Source: Rhizobium sp. P40RR-XXII (lineage in GTDB: Bacteria; Pseudomonadota; Alphaproteobacteria; Rhizobiales; Rhizobiaceae). Taken from it: DNA of 64,000 nucleotides. The translations under genes were made by a program, and so were the position numbers. Of the stretch, positions 61,744 to 64,000 are shown piece by piece. The notes beneath the pieces were generated by a model, which worked only from the letters and a program-made list of their open reading frames with translations, was not told the DNA's origin and made no database searches. The DNA is taken from the NCBI RefSeq assembly GCF_012641405.1, contig NZ_JABAII010000016.1, positions 1 through 64,000 on the forward strand, given 5' to 3'. Within the stretch, counting starts at the first letter, position 1. Every line of letters begins with the position of its first letter.

Positions 61744-62501
61744 GCGCCACCGCCTTCTTCTACCGCAGGTTCCGGAAAGAATTTGAGAAGTTCAGCTCGC
61801 CAGAAATCACGGCTCTCATACCACTGCGGACCGACGCTCTCCTTGGTGATGGGATCGCGGTTTTCCCTGATGTATGCGTCCAGCTGCTCGGGTGTGGTGA
61901 GATACTTGGTGCGGTTGAGCACGCCCTCGTCATCCAGCTTCCCAGCTTCGCGAAGCTCGTACAAAGCCTCTCGGTAACGCTCGAAGAGGCCCTTGTAATG
62001 GCCAAGCTCTACGTCTCTCCACCGGTAGTAATCCGACCTGGAACGATGCGAGGTTTCGTGCGCGTTCAGGCGCTCAATCGCCTGGTCGATCGACTTGGCA
62101 TAGATTTGGACTTGGACCTTCGTCAAGAATTCTCTGCGGTCGACGTCCTCAAACCCCGGAGATGCATAACGTTCGGCCATCTTGTAAACCAAGGCGGCGC
62201 GGGCCTCGTCATCGCTCATGATGCCGTCTGCCAGCTCTTCCGCCGAAATGCGCGCGAGGATGAACGATACAAGATCCTCGATCGGAAAGTTGATCGCTCC
62301 ATCACAGACAGTCATATTCGGGAAGTGCTTGCCTGGATCGGTCTTAGCGTAATACTTGCGCTGCGCCGTGACCTCGCCGTCTTCCCAGACGGTGATATCG
62401 AAATCGTTCAGAGAGTGAACCGTTCCCTTCCGACCGTTGTTGGTAAACTCATGGTCTACCTTCAAGGTAGAGGGGCGATCGTTGTAGCGAGATAGAAACA
62501 T
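61740..62501 (-). CDS. Hypothetical prophage protein
   Basis: A 253-residue protein (MFLSRYNDRPSTLKVDHEFT). No family recognised. It overlaps the NinB-like gene by ATGA and lies 3 bp after the exonuclease gene; GGGGAAGTAAGTG precedes the ATG. Confidence 0.65.
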   Translation of the reverse strand: MFLSRYNDRPSTLKVDHEFTNNGRKGTVHSLNDFDITVWEDGEVTAQRKYYAKTDPGKHFPNMTVCDGAINFPIEDLVSFILARISAEELADGIMSDDEARAALVYKMAERYASPGFEDVDRREFLTKVQVQIYAKSIDQAIERLNAHETSHRSRSDYYRWRDVELGHYKGLFERYREALYELREAGKLDDEGVLNRTKYLTTPEQLDAYIRENRDPITKESVGPQWYESRDFWRAELLKFFPEPAVEEGGGA

Positions 62502-62504
62502 CAC

Positions 62505-63194
62505 TTACTTCCCCTGCATCGCAATGCGTGCGGTATGCTTCTCGTCGGGACCGAGATCGGATTTGTTCGCAACCCAATTCAGATAATCCCACGGCAGATC
62601 GGCCCACTTGGCACCCTTGTGCTTACCGAACGTCACATCGCGGAGAAGAACCGGGGCCGTCGTCAACCGGACGAGCTCATCGACGTTCGCCAGCATGAGG
62701 AGGCGAGACAGGATAAGCGCTGTGACGTAGGTATCAGGACCGGCGCGGTGTGGGGGCATGGCTCGATTGACGTCATCCATCTGCTCGTCGAGGCCCATCC
62801 AATAGCGGAGCACTTGGTTGGAGAACCCCGGAGCGTCTTGAAGGAGATGCTTGGCGCACTGCATGGTGCATATCCATCGCCGACCGCCGCCGGCAAAGAA
62901 CGCTTGTTCGAACTTGCAATTATGGGCGGCGAATACATCAGCCGCGTCCATGCTTTCCATAAGCGTCCGCAAGCCGACGTCAGGCGACACAGCGCCAACC
63001 ACATCAGCATCAGATATATGGTGAACAGCTCGCGTCTGCGGCGGGATGGGATGTCCTGGATTAACAAGAAAGTTAGTCGTAGGTCCTATCGTCCAATCTG
63101 CGGACAGATCGGTGAATCCAACTTCACAGATGGCGCGAACCTGATCTTCTGGAAACCCGGTGGTCTCGAAATCAACTACCCGAATTTTCTGCAT
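62505..63194 (-). CDS. DEDD 3'-5' exonuclease with DUF3820-like tail
   Basis: A 229-residue protein. IRVVDFETTGFPEDQVRAI (first Asp/Glu), DVFAAHNCKFEQAFF (third acidic motif) and HRAGPDTYVTALIL (H-x4-D) give a DnaQ-like exonuclease. The C-terminal FGKHKGAKWADLPWDYLNWV matches DUF3820, known from similar exonucleases. It is probably involved in phage recombination or DNA clearing, next to the YqaJ nuclease. Confidence 0.88.
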   Translation of the reverse strand: MQKIRVVDFETTGFPEDQVRAICEVGFTDLSADWTIGPTTNFLVNPGHPIPPQTRAVHHISDADVVGAVSPDVGLRTLMESMDAADVFAAHNCKFEQAFFAGGGRRWICTMQCAKHLLQDAPGFSNQVLRYWMGLDEQMDDVNRAMPPHRAGPDTYVTALILSRLLMLANVDELVRLTTAPVLLRDVTFGKHKGAKWADLPWDYLNWVANKSDLGPDEKHTARIAMQGK

Positions 63195-63808
63195 TACGCT
63201 GCCTCCTTCTGCCCATACCGGCGGATGCGCTCGACAAGCTCTGCAAGCTCGTCATTGAAGCGATCGATCTCATCGGACATGGTCTTGATGTAAGCTTCGT
63301 CCCGATAGACGCGGACGGTCAGGACAGGCAACTTTGGCCAGTACGAGACGAAATCCCACCATTCCCGTTCCGAGACCCAGAGGTTGCCCTGCACCTGCGC
63401 GACGTGCTCCGGAGGCAGGCGGTTGCGTTCCAATCGGTCTATCTGGATTTCAGGAAGAGCGGTCTTGATCTCCAAGCCGCCGTTGTCGCCGATGAGGCTA
63501 TCAGGGCTAGAGCCCTTCAGGCCGTTGCGGATGAAACCGACCTGGATAGGCTCGTTGCCCGTGATGAAGGCGTACTCTCTCCGAGCTACATCCTCCATTT
63601 CGTGGCCGCGTTCCATGTGGCCGTTGGAGAAAGAGACATTCGGCTCTCCGGTGTATATCTCGGCGGCAAGCTCACGCATGTACTTACTGCGGATCTTGCC
63701 TTCTCCCTTCGCCATGACCGTCGCGAACTTGCTGGCGGTCGGGATACCCATACGGGCGGCGAGCCATTCCGGAGAGTTCTGATCGCAATCAATGATCTGG
63801 AGCGTCAT
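63194..63808 (-). CDS. YqaJ-family viral exonuclease
   Basis: A 204-residue nuclease of the YqaJ/lambda-Exo (PD-(D/E)xK) type. NSPEWLAARMGIPTASKFAT, SFSNGHMERGHEMEDVARRE, GSSPDSLIGDNGGLEIKTAL (the D...ExK core) and EHVAQVQGNLWVSEREWWDF are diagnostic. Such nucleases make single-stranded tails for a RecT/Erf-type annealing protein, which may be the cut-off gene just upstream. Confidence 0.93.
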   Translation of the reverse strand: MTLQIIDCDQNSPEWLAARMGIPTASKFATVMAKGEGKIRSKYMRELAAEIYTGEPNVSFSNGHMERGHEMEDVARREYAFITGNEPIQVGFIRNGLKGSSPDSLIGDNGGLEIKTALPEIQIDRLERNRLPPEHVAQVQGNLWVSEREWWDFVSYWPKLPVLTVRVYRDEAYIKTMSDEIDRFNDELAELVERIRRYGQKEAA

Positions 63809-64000
63809 GCGGCGCTCCCTTGCTTGCGCTGGTTGGCGATATAGGCAACCCGCTGGCGGAGAGAGCCGACAACTTCATTGAACTGCCTCATCGGAATGTC
63901 GGTAACAGCGTCGACCTGCCAACGTTCGCAGAACACGGCCGGATCGACTTCGCCCTGCTCGATCAGATCTCGAATAACGGAGGCTTGAGCCTCGGTGATC
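63805..64000 (-). CDS. C-terminal fragment of a phage protein cut by the window edge
   Basis: The last 64 residues of a gene whose start lies beyond the window (ITEAQASVIRDLIEQGEVDP, AVFCERWQVDAVTDIPMRQF and the end NQRKQGSAA). The stop overlaps the YqaJ gene start by ATGA. A short tail of this pattern is often found at the end of phage single-strand annealing proteins, so a RecT- or Erf-like protein is a fair guess only. Confidence 0.65.
   Translation of the reverse strand, partial: ITEAQASVIRDLIEQGEVDPAVFCERWQVDAVTDIPMRQFNEVVGSLRQRVAYIANQRKQGSAA

Larger units (their letters stand above)
54080..64000. mobile_element. Left part of a prophage or integrative element
   Basis: An integrase at the tRNA-Gly edge, then about 20 leftward genes that overlap by 1 to 14 bp, almost all small and unlike the flanking housekeeping genes, with phage recombination functions (YqaJ nuclease, DEDD exonuclease, NinB-like protein, HNH nucleases). 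Structural phage genes are not in the window, so it could also be a phage-derived island. The right end lies beyond base 64000. Confidence 0.9.

Noticed and set aside
54080..64000. Anti-phage defence system within the prophage
   Set aside because: Apart from the Lar-like ribbon, I see no restriction enzyme, kinase, retron, CRISPR or abortive-infection protein among the visible genes.

Overview
The window reads as chromosomal DNA of a Rhizobiales bacterium, most likely a Rhizobium-type plant symbiont or soil rhizobium. This rests on recognition of gene families and order only, with no database search: divK-pleD, a DinB with a zinc-ribbon leader, an RNase E with a large acidic insertion, an aroQ-accB-accC-aat operon, an NDUFA12-type complex I subunit, DUF3572/DUF2155/DUF983 proteins, and two copies of a 116-bp double-palindrome repeat of the rhizobial RIME type.

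From 0 to 10 kb: the left edge cuts through the end of an IS5-family transposase. It is followed by an L,D-transpeptidase, a GH25 lysozyme-like lipoprotein, DNA polymerase IV, a GNAT acetyltransferase, a HAD-like protein, DUF3572 and the divK-pleD cell-cycle/c-di-GMP pair. An AT-rich gene-free gap of about 800 bp (7729-8541) holds a strong hairpin followed by a Rho-independent terminator and may encode a small RNA. Then come rpmG (L33) and an MFS transporter. From 10 to 20 kb a long leftward block carries DUF983, rnr, topA, dprA, plsY, a dihydroorotase-like gene and pyrB. The dihydroorotase-like protein has lost five of the six metal ligands, so it looks like a PyrC'/PyrX structural partner of aspartate transcarbamoylase, not an active enzyme.

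From 20 to 34 kb: an AidB-like acyl-CoA dehydrogenase, a TetR regulator, a two-gene small membrane protein operon, ruvX, a UPF0173 hydrolase, gatC-gatA, a DUF4139 exported protein, yjhX divergent from a GNAT gene, gatB with two trailing GNAT genes, NDUFA12, DUF2155 and DUF1062. From 34 to 54 kb: a DUF2167 membrane protein, aat-accC-accB-aroQ, a DsbA-like protein, an aminotransferase, RNase E, an amidase and PBP1a, prfB with its programmed +1 frameshift, nadK, tRNA-Thr, two small unknown genes, a two-domain AprI/Inh protease inhibitor, rlmB, tRNA-Tyr and tRNA-Gly.

From 54.1 kb to the right edge lies the left part of a prophage or related integrative element. A tyrosine integrase sits 50 bp from tRNA-Gly and reads towards it. 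Upstream of it about 20 tightly overlapping leftward genes follow: small unknown proteins, zinc-ribbon proteins, two HNH nucleases, a NinB-like protein, a DEDD exonuclease with a DUF3820-like tail, a YqaJ/lambda-Exo-type nuclease and a gene cut by the window edge. The most striking gene is a 148-residue protein joining a Lar-type zinc-ribbon to a domain closely resembling R67/DfrB dihydrofolate reductase with all its active-site residues. In many rhizobia tRNA-Tyr and tRNA-Gly are followed by tuf, so the element probably split that order.
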